Source of the DNA: Gloeobacter kilaueensis JS1 | GTDB lineage: Bacteria; Cyanobacteriota; Cyanobacteriia; Gloeobacterales; Gloeobacteraceae | Assembly (NCBI RefSeq): GCF_000484535.1 | Contig: NC_022600.1 | Span: 4,394,234-4,458,233 of the forward strand | Reading direction: 5' to 3' | Length of the DNA stretch: 64,000 nt | Part shown: piece by piece, positions 46,343 to 56,202 of the stretch | Numbering within the stretch: the stretch's first letter is position 1 | Layout of the letters: every line of letters begins with the position of its first letter | Made by a program: the position numbers and the translations under genes | The notes under the pieces: model-generated | The model's database searches: none | What the model saw: only the letters and a program-made list of their open reading frames with translations | What the model was told of the DNA's origin: nothing

Positions 46343-47485
46343 TCAGAGCACAGCAGCGAGAATCGCCCGGTAAAAGTTTTCCTCAAAGACCGCCAGATCG
46401 AACTGCTGCAGGACGCGGGCTCTGTTGCGGGCGATCTGCGCCCCGTTGTCCGCCTCGATCGTGCGTAGCAGCGTGCGCACAAACTCGTCGCCATCGCCGC
46501 AGGCAAACAGCCACTGCTCAGGCAAAATCTCGGCCATCGCGTCGATCGCCGAGGCGACGACGGGCAGACCGTGGCCCATCGCTTCGAGCATGACGAGGGG
46601 AAGCCCTTCGAGAAAAGAAGGCATGACGACAAGATCGAGGGCGGAGTAAATTTTTGCCGGTTCGTCCGACCAGGGACGCAGATAGACCAGATCCGCAAGG
46701 CCGTTGCGCTCGATCAACTGCTGCAACTTCCCGCTGTCCGGGCCATCGCCCACCAGCAAAAACCGAATATTGTCGAAGCGGTGGCGATGGGCAGCGACAG
46801 ATTCCACCAGAAAGTCCTGGCCCTTCTGGGCAAAAAGAATCCGACCTATCAGGCCCACCCAGTAGCAATCCTGGGCCAGACCGAGCTGCGTGCGCGCCTG
46901 ATATCTGTCCAATCGCACCAGCGCCTTTGTGTCGATGCCGTTGGGTACAACCGCGATCCCCGTGCGCACCCCCTTTAGCTGCAGGCGCTTTTGGGTCACC
47001 CCGTCCGGCACGATGTAGTGCTCGGGCAACCTGTAAAAAAACTGCCCGACCGCATCGACGAGGGCACTGGCGATTTTGCTGCGACCGCGCTTGATCTGGG
47101 CCATGTCGTGGGCGAGGGGCAGGTAGCTGATAAGCCGCTCACCGCTCAGCCGGGCGGCGAGCAGGCCGAGCATGCACTGCTCGATGCGGCCCTGGGCAAC
47201 GACGATTAGATCCGCTTTTAAGGCTCTCATCTGCTTTTGCAGCAGCGGCACCCGCCAGAGCGACAACAGATTGGCGACAAACGTCGTGGATCGAAACGAA
47301 CTGGGATAGAGCCGAACCTTCGAGCCTTTTAATTCTCTGGCCAGCCGCTCGTTTGCGCGGTTATAAACAAAACTGACCTTGCAATTGCTCTTGGTGGCCA
47401 GATAGGTTGCCGCTCGCACCGTCATCGCCTGATGCCCGCCGTAAAAGCCGATGTCGTCGTAGAACAGAATATGAGCGATCGACAT
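46343..47485 (-). CDS. GT4-type glycosyltransferase
   Basis: A 380-residue GT-B enzyme. FYGGHQAMTVRA at the N-terminus binds the acceptor side; the donor domain has VGLIGRILFAQKGQDFLVES, VVMPSFLEGLPLVMLEAMGHGLPVVAS, the E-x7-E pattern of retaining GT4 enzymes. It likely adds one sugar to a lipid-linked repeat unit. It lies 5 bp after the methyltransferase gene in the operon. Confidence 0.88.
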   Translation of the reverse strand: MSIAHILFYDDIGFYGGHQAMTVRAATYLATKSNCKVSFVYNRANERLARELKGSKVRLYPSSFRSTTFVANLLSLWRVPLLQKQMRALKADLIVVAQGRIEQCMLGLLAARLSGERLISYLPLAHDMAQIKRGRSKIASALVDAVGQFFYRLPEHYIVPDGVTQKRLQLKGVRTGIAVVPNGIDTKALVRLDRYQARTQLGLAQDCYWVGLIGRILFAQKGQDFLVESVAAHRHRFDNIRFLLVGDGPDSGKLQQLIERNGLADLVYLRPWSDEPAKIYSALDLVVMPSFLEGLPLVMLEAMGHGLPVVASAIDAMAEILPEQWLFACGDGDEFVRTLLRTIEADNGAQIARNRARVLQQFDLAVFEENFYRAILAAVL

Positions 47486-47490
47486 AGATA

Positions 47491-48462
47491 TCAGCCAATT
47501 TTTCTAAGATAAAAACAGGCAGAATCTCCTAAGCCAAGCTTATTCAGTTCTGCCGCCCGCTTTCTAAAGTCGTTAATCTGCTCTTTAGAAAAAATCGACC
47601 GTTCAGGATTTTCTTGATAAGAGTTGGATGCGGTCAGCGGTATATCTCTCAAGTATTGTTCACTTCCCCAGAACTGAAAATCAGTTGAATCATAAGTAAC
47701 CTGCATCAGATCAAATCCACTTACAGCCGCAAGCTGCTCTATACTCTTTTGGGTGTGCAAGTAGAGATGGCGGGGCGCGTCGAGCTGGACCCACTTCTCT
47801 CGATAGTGTTGCCAGGCATAGGAAGAAGCAACTGGAATCCGCAACAGAAGAAACTGGTCTTTCTCAAGAATGCGATGAACTTGCTTGAGGACAGTCTGTT
47901 GCTCTGGCATGTGCTCAAAGGAGTGATTGAACATCACAAAATCAAATGGCTCGGTCACTGACGAGAGTTGTTTTTTGTAAATTCTTAAACCACTTCGATA
48001 GACTCTGTCGCCATCGATAAAGGGATCGATGCCTGTTAGATTGCGAAATCCAGACTTATACAGACCAAACAGCAATTGGCCGTTTCCACAACCGACATCC
48101 AGAATTTTCGAGTGAAAATCTAGAGGAAGGTTGGGTAGCCAGTGCCGGAATTCGTCGTTTCTCGCTATTCTTGACACGATATACCCCAACCAGTGCCTGC
48201 GGTTCAGGTAATAGCGCACTCGTTGTTTTTTGAAGAACGCCACAGCCGGATGATCTTCGACGAATTCTGCTGGTTGTAAAGAGTAATAGCCGCCAGAATA
48301 ATATCTGGATAGATCCTGAGGAATATCTGCTAATTGTAAGCAGCCGCAACCACCGCATTCAAAATAATCGAATTCTTCTCGCATTCCATACATCATTTCT
48401 TTTGCTGCGAAAGTGGCTGCACAGTCTTCGCTGCCACATATTCTGCAAACGTTTTTGGTCAT
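47491..48462 (-). CDS. SAM-dependent methyltransferase with N-terminal zinc-binding cysteines
   Basis: A 323-residue class I methyltransferase. N-terminal cysteines CRICGSEDC and CGGCGCLQL resemble the zinc region of sugar C-methyltransferases; the SAM site is ILDVGCGNGQLLFGLYKSGF, followed by FDFVMFNHSFEHMPEQQTVL. It probably methylates a sugar or its precursor in the polysaccharide pathway. AT-richer than the flanking transferases. Confidence 0.85.
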   Translation of the reverse strand: MTKNVCRICGSEDCAATFAAKEMMYGMREEFDYFECGGCGCLQLADIPQDLSRYYSGGYYSLQPAEFVEDHPAVAFFKKQRVRYYLNRRHWLGYIVSRIARNDEFRHWLPNLPLDFHSKILDVGCGNGQLLFGLYKSGFRNLTGIDPFIDGDRVYRSGLRIYKKQLSSVTEPFDFVMFNHSFEHMPEQQTVLKQVHRILEKDQFLLLRIPVASSYAWQHYREKWVQLDAPRHLYLHTQKSIEQLAAVSGFDLMQVTYDSTDFQFWGSEQYLRDIPLTASNSYQENPERSIFSKEQINDFRKRAAELNKLGLGDSACFYLRKIG

Positions 48463-48477
48463 GATCGGTTCAAGCCT

Positions 48478-49422
48478 CTATATTCGGGCAATCATACCGA
48501 TAGTGCTGACCAGGCCATGTCTGAAGAAGCGATTCCGTACCAGTTTCACCCGTTTACCCCAGAAATTTTCTTCCACTAAAGAAACAAAATCCTCGATGAT
48601 CCGGAGCGTGGGCACGTTCAATCGCGTCCGATAACAGTCCAGGAAGGTGCGAGCGTGAACTACCGATTGTGCCGTCGCCTGTTGGAGCTGGGTGTTGTCA
48701 GAGAAGTGGAGCAGTTTTGTGAGCGCCCGCCAGGCGTTGTACTCCTCAGCACCTGCCCAGTTGTGGCCGTGCTGGCGGTACTGGCCAAGAACGGCGTCGA
48801 TCGGCACTATTCGCCCAAAGATACTGGCCACCAGAACCAGCCACCAATCGTGCATCAAAGCCCCTTCGGCAATCGGCACCGCTATTTCCCGCAAGGGTCC
48901 ATTGAACAACATGGCACAGCCTGGAATTGGGTTTTGCACCAGCAAACGATTGAGAGTGCAGCGACCGGGCTTGATGGCGTGGTACTTCCAGAAAGAATCA
49001 CAGATGGTCTGTAACTGCGCGTCTACGACTTCTAGATCCGCATGGATTAGAAGCGGAATCTGGCCGTATTCTTGCTCGACACTCTGCATCTTTTGCAGCA
49101 TCGTCTCGATCTTGTTGGCGTGCCACCAGTCGTCTTGATCGCAGAACATGGTGTATTGGTTGCTGGGAGATGCCTGCAACAGGTGGGCAAAGTTTCTGCA
49201 GGCTCCCAGCCGTTTGCCGTCACTGGCTACAACCTGGATTCTTAAATCCTGCCTGGCAAATTGCTCGATAATCTCAGGGGTACTGTCGGTCGATAGATCG
49301 TCCCGGATCCAGAGTTGCCAGTGGGGATAGGTCTGTAGTTGCAGGCTTTTGATCTGCTCGGCGATGAACTGGCTGCCGTTGTAGGTAGCCATCAAGAGCT
49401 GAACGGTTTCGGCGGTTGCCAT
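48478..49422 (-). CDS. GT2-type glycosyltransferase
   Basis: A 314-residue GT-A enzyme. It starts VQLLMATYNGSQFIAEQIKS, has IRDDLSTDSTPEI and the metal site MFCDQDDWWHANKIETML (DxD-like). This is the rhamnosyltransferase-like group of GT2 common in O-antigen clusters. It follows the flippase gene on the same strand. Confidence 0.9.
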   Translation of the reverse strand: MATAETVQLLMATYNGSQFIAEQIKSLQLQTYPHWQLWIRDDLSTDSTPEIIEQFARQDLRIQVVASDGKRLGACRNFAHLLQASPSNQYTMFCDQDDWWHANKIETMLQKMQSVEQEYGQIPLLIHADLEVVDAQLQTICDSFWKYHAIKPGRCTLNRLLVQNPIPGCAMLFNGPLREIAVPIAEGALMHDWWLVLVASIFGRIVPIDAVLGQYRQHGHNWAGAEEYNAWRALTKLLHFSDNTQLQQATAQSVVHARTFLDCYRTRLNVPTLRIIEDFVSLVEENFWGKRVKLVRNRFFRHGLVSTIGMIARI

Positions 49423-49447
49423 CGCTTTATCCTGCAGGAGTAGCCGA

Positions 49448-50971
49448 CTAATCCATCTTGAACCTGAGGGTCCGCTCGCTCACAATGCGCAGCATGGCCT
49501 GCCGCTCCTCCGGTGCCAGCAGCACCGACCACGTTACCACAATCCAGGCTGGCAAGACGATGAAAAGATATACAAGTTTGGCGATCGGGCCGATGAGAAC
49601 AAAGGCTGGGATGAAGCTGAGCATCGGCACCCCGAGCAGCAAAAAGAGTTGTCTGAGCCGCTTCCACCTGCCAGGCAGGTACTTTTGGATCAGAACAAAG
49701 AGCAGCACCATATCTGCTGTGACTCTTGCAAGCCAGGCAAGAGCTGCTCCTTCGATACCAGCCTTGCTCACCAGCCAATAGAGCCCGACGAGATAGAGCG
49801 GCGCTTCTACGAAGTGCAGCCTGGCGGAAAGATCGGGTTTACCGACAGCCTGTACCAGGCACAGTGCGATCTGAGCAAGCGAGTTGACGTAGATGCCGAT
49901 GAGTATCCACTGGGCCACCCGATAACTGTGACTAGCAAATTCACTACCCAGCCAGAGACTCAGAATCTCCTGCGAAAGGGTTGTTCCGACTAGAACAACT
50001 GGAAGCAAGACAAAGGACAGATATCTAAGGCTGCGGACGAACAGCAATTCTGTATACTTTCGATCTTGAATATAACTGGTGGCAAACGCCGGGAACATGA
50101 CATTGGCGATCGTTCCGGCCACCAGACTCAGTCTTGAAACAGCCTCGCTCGGCGTGGCGTAGTAGGCCGCCGCGCTAATCGAAACCACAGCGCCAATCAA
50201 GAAGCGGTCTACGTAGGCAAGAAGCGGGCTAATCACGTTGCTCACGGTCATCCAGCCACCGAAGCGCAATAGTCTCGGGAGCACTTCTTTTGAAAACTCG
50301 ATGCGGCCCTTGAGGTACGGAAAAGCGCGCAGGCAGAGAAGGTAGTGGGCCAGACAGGTGATGAGACGACTGGCTGCGAGGACGAGCACCACTGGCACCA
50401 GACTTCGGGAGAAGGGCAGAACCAGTACCGGCCCCAGGTAGTTGAAGATCCCGGCAGGAATGCGAATCGCGTTGATCAGATCGAAGCGCTGCAGCACTTC
50501 CAGGATGCCGCGCAGACCGGCGGTGACGATCACGCAGGGAATCGATGCACTCAACAGGTAAAAAGAGGCGAGCGTCTCCTGTTGCAGGGGAAGGGGCACC
50601 TTCAAGGCGCTGTAGACCAGCCACGGCGTCACCGCGACGAGGATGGCCGCACCGGTCAGGCCGAGACCGAGCATGAGTAGCAGGGAAGTCCAGGTAAGAC
50701 TGCTCAGCTTCTCCTGCTCGCCCAGACCCAACTGCTCCGCCAACAACTGGGTCAGAGCCCGCCCCAGGCCAAAGTCGAACAGGCTGAAGTAGCCTATTAC
50801 CACCCAGGCCAGGGTCAGGACACCGAAGCGGTCCGTTCCAAGTTGACCAATAAGAATCGGGATCGCAAAAAGCGAAACCAGCACCGGCACAGCCTGGGCA
50901 GCAAGACTGGAGATCGTATTTTTGGCCAGCAGGCGACCACCGGTTAAGGTGCCAGCAGTAGATTCAGGCAT
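49448..50971 (-). CDS. Polysaccharide flippase (Wzx-like)
   Basis: A 507-residue membrane protein with about 12-14 helices, beginning GRLLAKNTISSLAAQAVPVL and ILIGQLGTDRFGVLTLAWVV, typical of the MOP/Wzx family that flips lipid-linked repeat units across the inner membrane. C-terminal ERQAMLRIVSERTLRFKMD is cytoplasmic. Its partner polymerase is the divergent gene at 52444. Confidence 0.88.
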   Translation of the reverse strand: MPESTAGTLTGGRLLAKNTISSLAAQAVPVLVSLFAIPILIGQLGTDRFGVLTLAWVVIGYFSLFDFGLGRALTQLLAEQLGLGEQEKLSSLTWTSLLLMLGLGLTGAAILVAVTPWLVYSALKVPLPLQQETLASFYLLSASIPCVIVTAGLRGILEVLQRFDLINAIRIPAGIFNYLGPVLVLPFSRSLVPVVLVLAASRLITCLAHYLLCLRAFPYLKGRIEFSKEVLPRLLRFGGWMTVSNVISPLLAYVDRFLIGAVVSISAAAYYATPSEAVSRLSLVAGTIANVMFPAFATSYIQDRKYTELLFVRSLRYLSFVLLPVVLVGTTLSQEILSLWLGSEFASHSYRVAQWILIGIYVNSLAQIALCLVQAVGKPDLSARLHFVEAPLYLVGLYWLVSKAGIEGAALAWLARVTADMVLLFVLIQKYLPGRWKRLRQLFLLLGVPMLSFIPAFVLIGPIAKLVYLFIVLPAWIVVTWSVLLAPEERQAMLRIVSERTLRFKMD

Positions 50972-51016
50972 AGAAGCAGAGCCGCCAATAGAAGTGGGCC
51001 GTCACGAACTCATCTG

Positions 51017-52183
51017 TCAAATCGTAGCCCCCGCCGGGATGGCCCAGCGCTCCTGCACGAGTGAGCCAATCGTCATTGCCCAGCTATCCCAGTTCAGCCG
51101 TGCCTCGAAGGCAGCCCGACTAGATCGTACCAGGGCGATGTAGCGTTCAGGCTCGCCGTAGATCCAGGCTATTTGTCGGGCATAGGCTTCTCCCCTGGCT
51201 TCGTAGGGTAGGATAAAACCGTTCTCGCCGTCTTGAACGGCACCGGCCACACCGCCAGTATCGGCGACAAGCACCGGCAAGCCAGCAGCGGCGGCTTCGC
51301 AAAGCACAATTGGGGTACAGTCGGCCCGCGTCGGCAACAGCAAAAAATTGGAGGCAAGCAACAGAGTCAGTAACTGGCGACTTTGGGCTGGATTGTTTTT
51401 GCCAAGAAAGGGGATCACCTTTAGATGTGGATGGTCAAATCGGGCTGGTGGCACACAGCCGCAGATCGTTAGCTGTGCCGGAATGCCCAACCTATCGAGA
51501 GCTAAAAGTGTCTCAAAGGTAATCTCGCCCCCTTTGCGCTGCCAGTCCACACCCAAAAACAGTAGCTGGCACCGGTCACCGGGCTGGCGGCCCAGGGCTT
51601 CCTCGTGCGCCGGTGCCGGTTCGAGGTTCGCACCGAAGGGTACGACCACCAGCCTGTCTGAATCGACGCCGTAATCTCGCCGCGCCGAAGCGGCTGCCCA
51701 TTGTGAAGGATAGACGAGCAGGCCCGCCCGACGAGTGGCACGTCTCTCGATCTCCTCTGCCTCCTTTTCGTTTGTCAGATTTGAAAAGTCAGGGTAGTAG
51801 CCCCGCAGCAGAGAGACAGTTGCGTCCGACAGGTAGACGAGCGGCAGCGGCGTGTCTAGAAAAGCAATCTCAGTAGAGGCAGCCGGAGCAAAAACCCAGT
51901 CGAAGCGCTCCCGCGCAAGCTTTGCGGCGAATCTCTGAGCGTAGTGCCGGGCAATAAGGGTGCTGAAGGCGTAATCGTATTTTTTGCCCAGGAGGCGCAA
52001 AGAGAGCTGGTTGCGCACTTTGCCCAAATAAAGGGTGATGTCCGGTGGCACTGGCCCGAGGGGCACAACCTCGCCGCAGTGCCGTTCGAGTGCCCAGAAC
52101 ATACTGGCCAGCGTGCCTGACCAGGCGCGTCGATCCCCCGGATCGCGGGCTGAGACAAAGGCGATGCGCGGCCTTTTCTTCAC
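51017..52183 (-). CDS. GT4-type glycosyltransferase
   Basis: A 388-residue GT-B enzyme. It begins KKRPRIAFVSARDPGDRRAW; the donor half has LLFLGVDWQRKGGEITFETL and LLPTRADCTPIVLCEAAAAG, again with the E-x7-E neighbourhood. The start is GTG at 52181-52183, which overlaps the stop of a 39-codon frame as GTGA. First clear gene of the minus-strand polysaccharide operon. Confidence 0.87.
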   Translation of the reverse strand: MKKRPRIAFVSARDPGDRRAWSGTLASMFWALERHCGEVVPLGPVPPDITLYLGKVRNQLSLRLLGKKYDYAFSTLIARHYAQRFAAKLARERFDWVFAPAASTEIAFLDTPLPLVYLSDATVSLLRGYYPDFSNLTNEKEAEEIERRATRRAGLLVYPSQWAAASARRDYGVDSDRLVVVPFGANLEPAPAHEEALGRQPGDRCQLLFLGVDWQRKGGEITFETLLALDRLGIPAQLTICGCVPPARFDHPHLKVIPFLGKNNPAQSRQLLTLLLASNFLLLPTRADCTPIVLCEAAAAGLPVLVADTGGVAGAVQDGENGFILPYEARGEAYARQIAWIYGEPERYIALVRSSRAAFEARLNWDSWAMTIGSLVQERWAIPAGATI

Positions 52184-52299
52184 ATCGGACTTTTCATGAT
52201 GCGGCCTGACCGGGAAAGCCAGAGCTGCTCGGCAGCCCGTTTGCCAAAGACGCCAAGGGCAGCCAGAGCACAGATTCCAGTGGAGGCGGGCACCTGCAT
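52180..52299 (-). CDS. Possible 39-residue leader ORF with a PEP-CTERM-like tail
   Basis: ATG at 52297-52299 opens MQVPASTGICALAALGVFGK then RAAEQLW and a stop at 52180-52182 that overlaps the next start. VPxSTG, a short hydrophobic stretch and a KR pair resemble a VPEP/PEP-CTERM sorting tail, but the Pro-Glu-Pro core is imperfect and 18 residues follow the basic pair. It could be a leader peptide, a gene remnant, or chance. Confidence 0.25.
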   Translation of the reverse strand: MQVPASTGICALAALGVFGKRAAEQLWLSRSGRIMKSPM

Positions 52300-52443
52300 G
52301 TTTCTGGATGAGACGAGATAATTCGCACAGAAGCTACCACACCGAGCCAGCTCCGTCAATCTGCCGGGTAAGAGCCTGGAGACTGGGGATACTGGACACC
52401 TCTGGTATTCTTAAAAAGGCCGCGCTGCCTGATAGATAGACAA

Positions 52444-53847
52444 ATGGATTTAGGTTTTTTCTGTATCGCCGCGATCTGCCTGCTGGTGGGACTTGCCTGG
52501 TTGGAGCATCGTCGGCTGGGCTGCATCTCACCCTGGTCAATTTTCCTGACGGCCTACGGTCTGCAGACGCTCGCAGCTTACTTTTTTATTCCGCTGGCCA
52601 GTCTGGTAGTGGGTCCCTTCGCTGCTGAGACGATCTCAAAGAGCGCCGACACAGCCTTACTGGTCAATCTGGTGGGCCTGGCTTTTCTAGTAGTAAGTTT
52701 CTACCTGTTTCGGCTCGTCTCCCAGGCAAAAGGGCAGGTATCCATCCAGGACAAGGCTCCAGCAGAGCCGTTGGCTGAGAGTGGCTTGATTAGCGATCGA
52801 CGAGCTGCGTACCTGTTTGGGGCCGTCGCTCTTGCCTCTGCCCTGGTGCTTCTGAGTGTCATGCTCTACGCCCAGACCATCCCGGGACTGAGCGAGGACG
52901 TGGCTTCTGCCCGCACGTTTATCAATGACTATCCCGAACTGCGTCCGCTCTACAACACTGCCAATTCGCTGGGCGCGCTTGCGCTCGAATTTTTTGGTCT
53001 GGCACTGATACTGCGCTGGCGGCAACTGCCCTGGCAGTCTCTGGTACCATTGCCACTGCTGGTGATCGTTCTGTTGCTGACTGGCAACCGCTCCTACCTG
53101 GCAGGGCTCCTCTTTGGCCTCATCAACGGCCTGTCGCTGCGTTGGCTGGTACAAGGCCGGAGCTTCAAAGTTTCATATCCGCTCTATCTGGTCTTTATCT
53201 TTCTGTTTACGCTCTTGAGCGGCCTCAGTAGTCTGGTCCGTGAAGCTGGGGTGCCTCAGTTCGCTGGCTGGCTGGTGAGCAATCCAGTTGCTCTGCTCTC
53301 CTACGCCGCCTTCTACGCTTACGCTGGTAACAATTTCTCGGAGTTACGCGACTTTGCTTGGGTACTCTCAAACTTCGACGGCGAATTTTTGGGCGGCAAA
53401 ACGCTGCTGGCCGGGATTGCTGGTTTCATCCCGACTGCGATCTTGCCATTCAAAGAGGACTATCTATTCTCCCGTGTGACAAATCAGATCGTCGGATTGC
53501 CTACCGATACGCACTTTGGCCTGCGCGCCTCTCTTTTTGGAGAATGGTATCTCAATTTTTTCTGGATCGGCGTGGTTGTGTTCGCCGTAGTAGCAGGGGT
53601 GAGTTTTGCGCTGCTGCAGCGGCGTTTCGAGCGGCGGCTGGTAGTCCTCGCTGGCACGGGTCGCTGGAGTGCAGTTGGTATCCTGACACTTTTCTGGTTC
53701 GCTAACGTCATCCAGGCTGTCGGCAGTACAGCTAACCTTTCACAGCTGTATGTTCAGGGATTGTTGTTGACAGGAGCTTACGTTCTCATCCGGCCCCGGC
53801 CTGCCGATCCCCCCACTGCGGCTGCGCCGTCGGAGGTTTCCCGATGA
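52444..53847 (+). CDS. O-antigen/exopolysaccharide polymerase (Wzy-like)
   Basis: A 467-residue integral membrane protein with about ten or more helices and a large loop in the second half (SNFDGEFLGGKTLLAGIAGF, then THFGLRASLFGEWYLNFFWI), the pattern of oligosaccharide repeat-unit polymerases. Sequence identity in this group is low, so the call rests on topology and context. No clear ribosome site precedes ATG 52444. The 3' end overlaps the next start by ATGA. Confidence 0.75.
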   Translation: MDLGFFCIAAICLLVGLAWLEHRRLGCISPWSIFLTAYGLQTLAAYFFIPLASLVVGPFAAETISKSADTALLVNLVGLAFLVVSFYLFRLVSQAKGQVSIQDKAPAEPLAESGLISDRRAAYLFGAVALASALVLLSVMLYAQTIPGLSEDVASARTFINDYPELRPLYNTANSLGALALEFFGLALILRWRQLPWQSLVPLPLLVIVLLLTGNRSYLAGLLFGLINGLSLRWLVQGRSFKVSYPLYLVFIFLFTLLSGLSSLVREAGVPQFAGWLVSNPVALLSYAAFYAYAGNNFSELRDFAWVLSNFDGEFLGGKTLLAGIAGFIPTAILPFKEDYLFSRVTNQIVGLPTDTHFGLRASLFGEWYLNFFWIGVVVFAVVAGVSFALLQRRFERRLVVLAGTGRWSAVGILTLFWFANVIQAVGSTANLSQLYVQGLLLTGAYVLIRPRPADPPTAAAPSEVSR

Positions 53848-56186
53848 AGGGTGCTGTCCTGGGTGCTGTCCTGCTACTGGCTACCAGCGCACCGGCATTC
53901 GCTGCTGATGATCACGGATTCTGGGTTGCCACCGACAACTCTGCTCCTCTGGCTGCAGGGATGGTCGATTACCTTGCGCGCTGGCAGCAGGAGGTACCTT
54001 CTTTGCGGCTGCTACTTGTCTTCAGTAAGGAAAATCGCCTGACACAGGCACTCGATCGGCTGCGACCGCTCAGCTTGCCCGTGGGCCTGCAAACGATTGG
54101 TGTCGGCTACGAGCAGGACGTGGGGCGGATCTGGGAGCAGGCGGACTATAGTCACCCGGATAGCTGTGCGGTGCTTGGTCCCCAGACCAGCCAGTGCTGC
54201 GAACCTGAAGCGCTCTGCGCCTCCTCGTTGCACATGGCGGCGATGCTCGCTCCGTCCTACGCGCGCGTCTGGCAGGGATGGCTTGATTTTGCCCGCACCC
54301 GGCCACAGATATTTACCGTGAGCTATTCGGACTCAGTCTGGCCCTGGGCTACCCGTGGGGTGCCAGGCCGGGCGGGTTATAGTCCCACTACCCAGGCAGC
54401 TTTCCGCACCGATCTGGCTGGTCGAGACGAAAAGTTGCTTGTGCTGTCCCCTCAAGGAGCAGCGCGCCGCCTCAGCTTCGCTGATTATGCCGCTTTTTAT
54501 CTGGGTGAGAAGCCTACCCCGGCCTACTTTGGGGTGTCCAAGTGGTCCGAGTGGCAGCCTCCGGCCACTGCCTTGCAGATGATGGCAATAGCCAACCGCA
54601 ATCGTCCGGTTGTGGGTTGGAGCCACGACCCCCAGCTCACCCTCTTCGATTTGCTGGTGAGCTACGAGTGGTTGAAGTTTCAGCAGCGTCTGGCGCTGTA
54701 CGCCCGCGAGCGCCGCAGTGATCTGTCCTACCAGCTCATCGCTAATCCAGAAGCGATCGGCGTCGGCACCGACTTCAAGTGGTTGATGCGCCTTGCTGCC
54801 TATCCTTTTGCTGCCCAGGAGTGGTTCGTAAACAGCTCGGTAGTTGACGGCGCTTACGTCAATGCTCACTACTATACCGACGCAGCGGTACCGCGACCAC
54901 GAGTAGGAATTTCTCTGGAAGCGGGAGAAGGGGGTAATGGTACGCCCTACCACGATGTCCAGACAGCCTATGCCCTCGCCTACGATCTGGGGGCGGCGGT
55001 AAACGCTTCCTGGCTAGAGGGTGATTTTTTGCCCCAGATGCCTCCCACCGAGATGGTGCGGCTCTGTTTTTCAGACGCTCAGCACAACTGTCAGTTTTAC
55101 CGCCGGGCTCTCGGACTGCGGGCTTACGGTCTTGGCTATCAGGATTATCAGCGGGACGCTCCGGTGCCCCGACCAAGTGCCCTGCTGGCTATCACTAGTC
55201 GCAATCTCTTTCGTCCCTACTCCATAGGCTTCCGTGCCTGGGAGTGGTCTGCGACGGGCAATTACGAAACGACGCTAGGGGCTGTGGTCGAGTTGGGCTA
55301 CCAGCTCAAGGGAACAGCCGAGGACAGCGAGATAGCCGCTGCCCTCGAGCGTTCGCGCACCGTTTTCTACGAACCCCTCTTTGCCCTCCAAGCAGGCTGG
55401 CAGCGGGTGCGTCAATGGCTCACCACCAGCCAGGGGCGGATGCTGTTGACGACTGCAGGGGTCTGGCAGCGGCCCATCCTCAATACACGCGCTCAACTGC
55501 TACCGGCGCGCGAGGAATTGCTGCGGCTGGCGGCTCCGAAACAGTGTTCAGCTGGTGCCGTCTCCGGAGCTACCCGCTCGTTCTCGCTCTATCCGCTCGC
55601 CCAGCCTGCGGGCTGGCAAACCCTGGTTGCCTGCGGCTCTCAGCCTCTGGTCAGTGTTCGTCCACTGGGCCGGGGCCGGATCGTATTCTTGCACTTCGAT
55701 CCGTCTGAACCCGCCGTGCGAGAATCGCCGCTGATGGCCGAACTGTACAGAGCGCTGCTACCGCGACTTGGCCTGGTCGCTCCCGTCCAAGCAACAGGCG
55801 CAAATGTACATCTTTACAGCACGCGAGACTATCAGATTGCGGCTGTGCGCAGTCGTGCGCTCGACAAGCCCGGTTCCTGGCGGTCTCCGGACGGCACTCC
55901 CCCGATCGCCGTCACCCTGCAGGCCGGTAAAGCCAATCAGGATTATCACTTACGGATGCTGCTCAACAACGAAGAGATGACATTGCGGACAGACAGGGCT
56001 GGCTGGCTGCGCTTCAACGTGCCCAACCGCTACGAACTGGTATTTTTGCAACCCGCTACAAAAGCTGAAACGGCAGCCTGGAGAGCGTTGCGTGAGCGAT
56101 CGCGGCGTCTGGGATCGTTGTTTGCCGCCGAGACGGATCCCAGCACCTGGACACCGGGCAACTCTTCCCTACAGGTTGCGAAGTAA
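53844..56186 (+). CDS. Large secreted protein linked to the polymerase gene, function unknown
   Basis: A 780-residue protein with a signal peptide (MKGAVLGAVLLLATSAPAFA, cleaved before ADDHGF). The mature part has cysteine pairs (SQCCEPEALCASS) and blocks such as VGWSHDPQLTLFDLLVSYEW and GISLEAGEGGNGTPYHDVQT. A C-terminal domain contains LGRGRIVFLHFDPSEPAVR, which resembles glutaminase-type Rossmann segments near carbohydrate enzymes. No family was firmly recognised. Coupling by 4-bp overlap to the Wzy-like gene implies a role in processing or exporting the polymer; this is inference. Confidence 0.65.
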   Translation: MKGAVLGAVLLLATSAPAFAADDHGFWVATDNSAPLAAGMVDYLARWQQEVPSLRLLLVFSKENRLTQALDRLRPLSLPVGLQTIGVGYEQDVGRIWEQADYSHPDSCAVLGPQTSQCCEPEALCASSLHMAAMLAPSYARVWQGWLDFARTRPQIFTVSYSDSVWPWATRGVPGRAGYSPTTQAAFRTDLAGRDEKLLVLSPQGAARRLSFADYAAFYLGEKPTPAYFGVSKWSEWQPPATALQMMAIANRNRPVVGWSHDPQLTLFDLLVSYEWLKFQQRLALYARERRSDLSYQLIANPEAIGVGTDFKWLMRLAAYPFAAQEWFVNSSVVDGAYVNAHYYTDAAVPRPRVGISLEAGEGGNGTPYHDVQTAYALAYDLGAAVNASWLEGDFLPQMPPTEMVRLCFSDAQHNCQFYRRALGLRAYGLGYQDYQRDAPVPRPSALLAITSRNLFRPYSIGFRAWEWSATGNYETTLGAVVELGYQLKGTAEDSEIAAALERSRTVFYEPLFALQAGWQRVRQWLTTSQGRMLLTTAGVWQRPILNTRAQLLPAREELLRLAAPKQCSAGAVSGATRSFSLYPLAQPAGWQTLVACGSQPLVSVRPLGRGRIVFLHFDPSEPAVRESPLMAELYRALLPRLGLVAPVQATGANVHLYSTRDYQIAAVRSRALDKPGSWRSPDGTPPIAVTLQAGKANQDYHLRMLLNNEEMTLRTDRAGWLRFNVPNRYELVFLQPATKAETAAWRALRERSRRLGSLFAAETDPSTWTPGNSSLQVAK

Positions 56187-56202
56187 TACACTGAGAAGCG
56201 AG

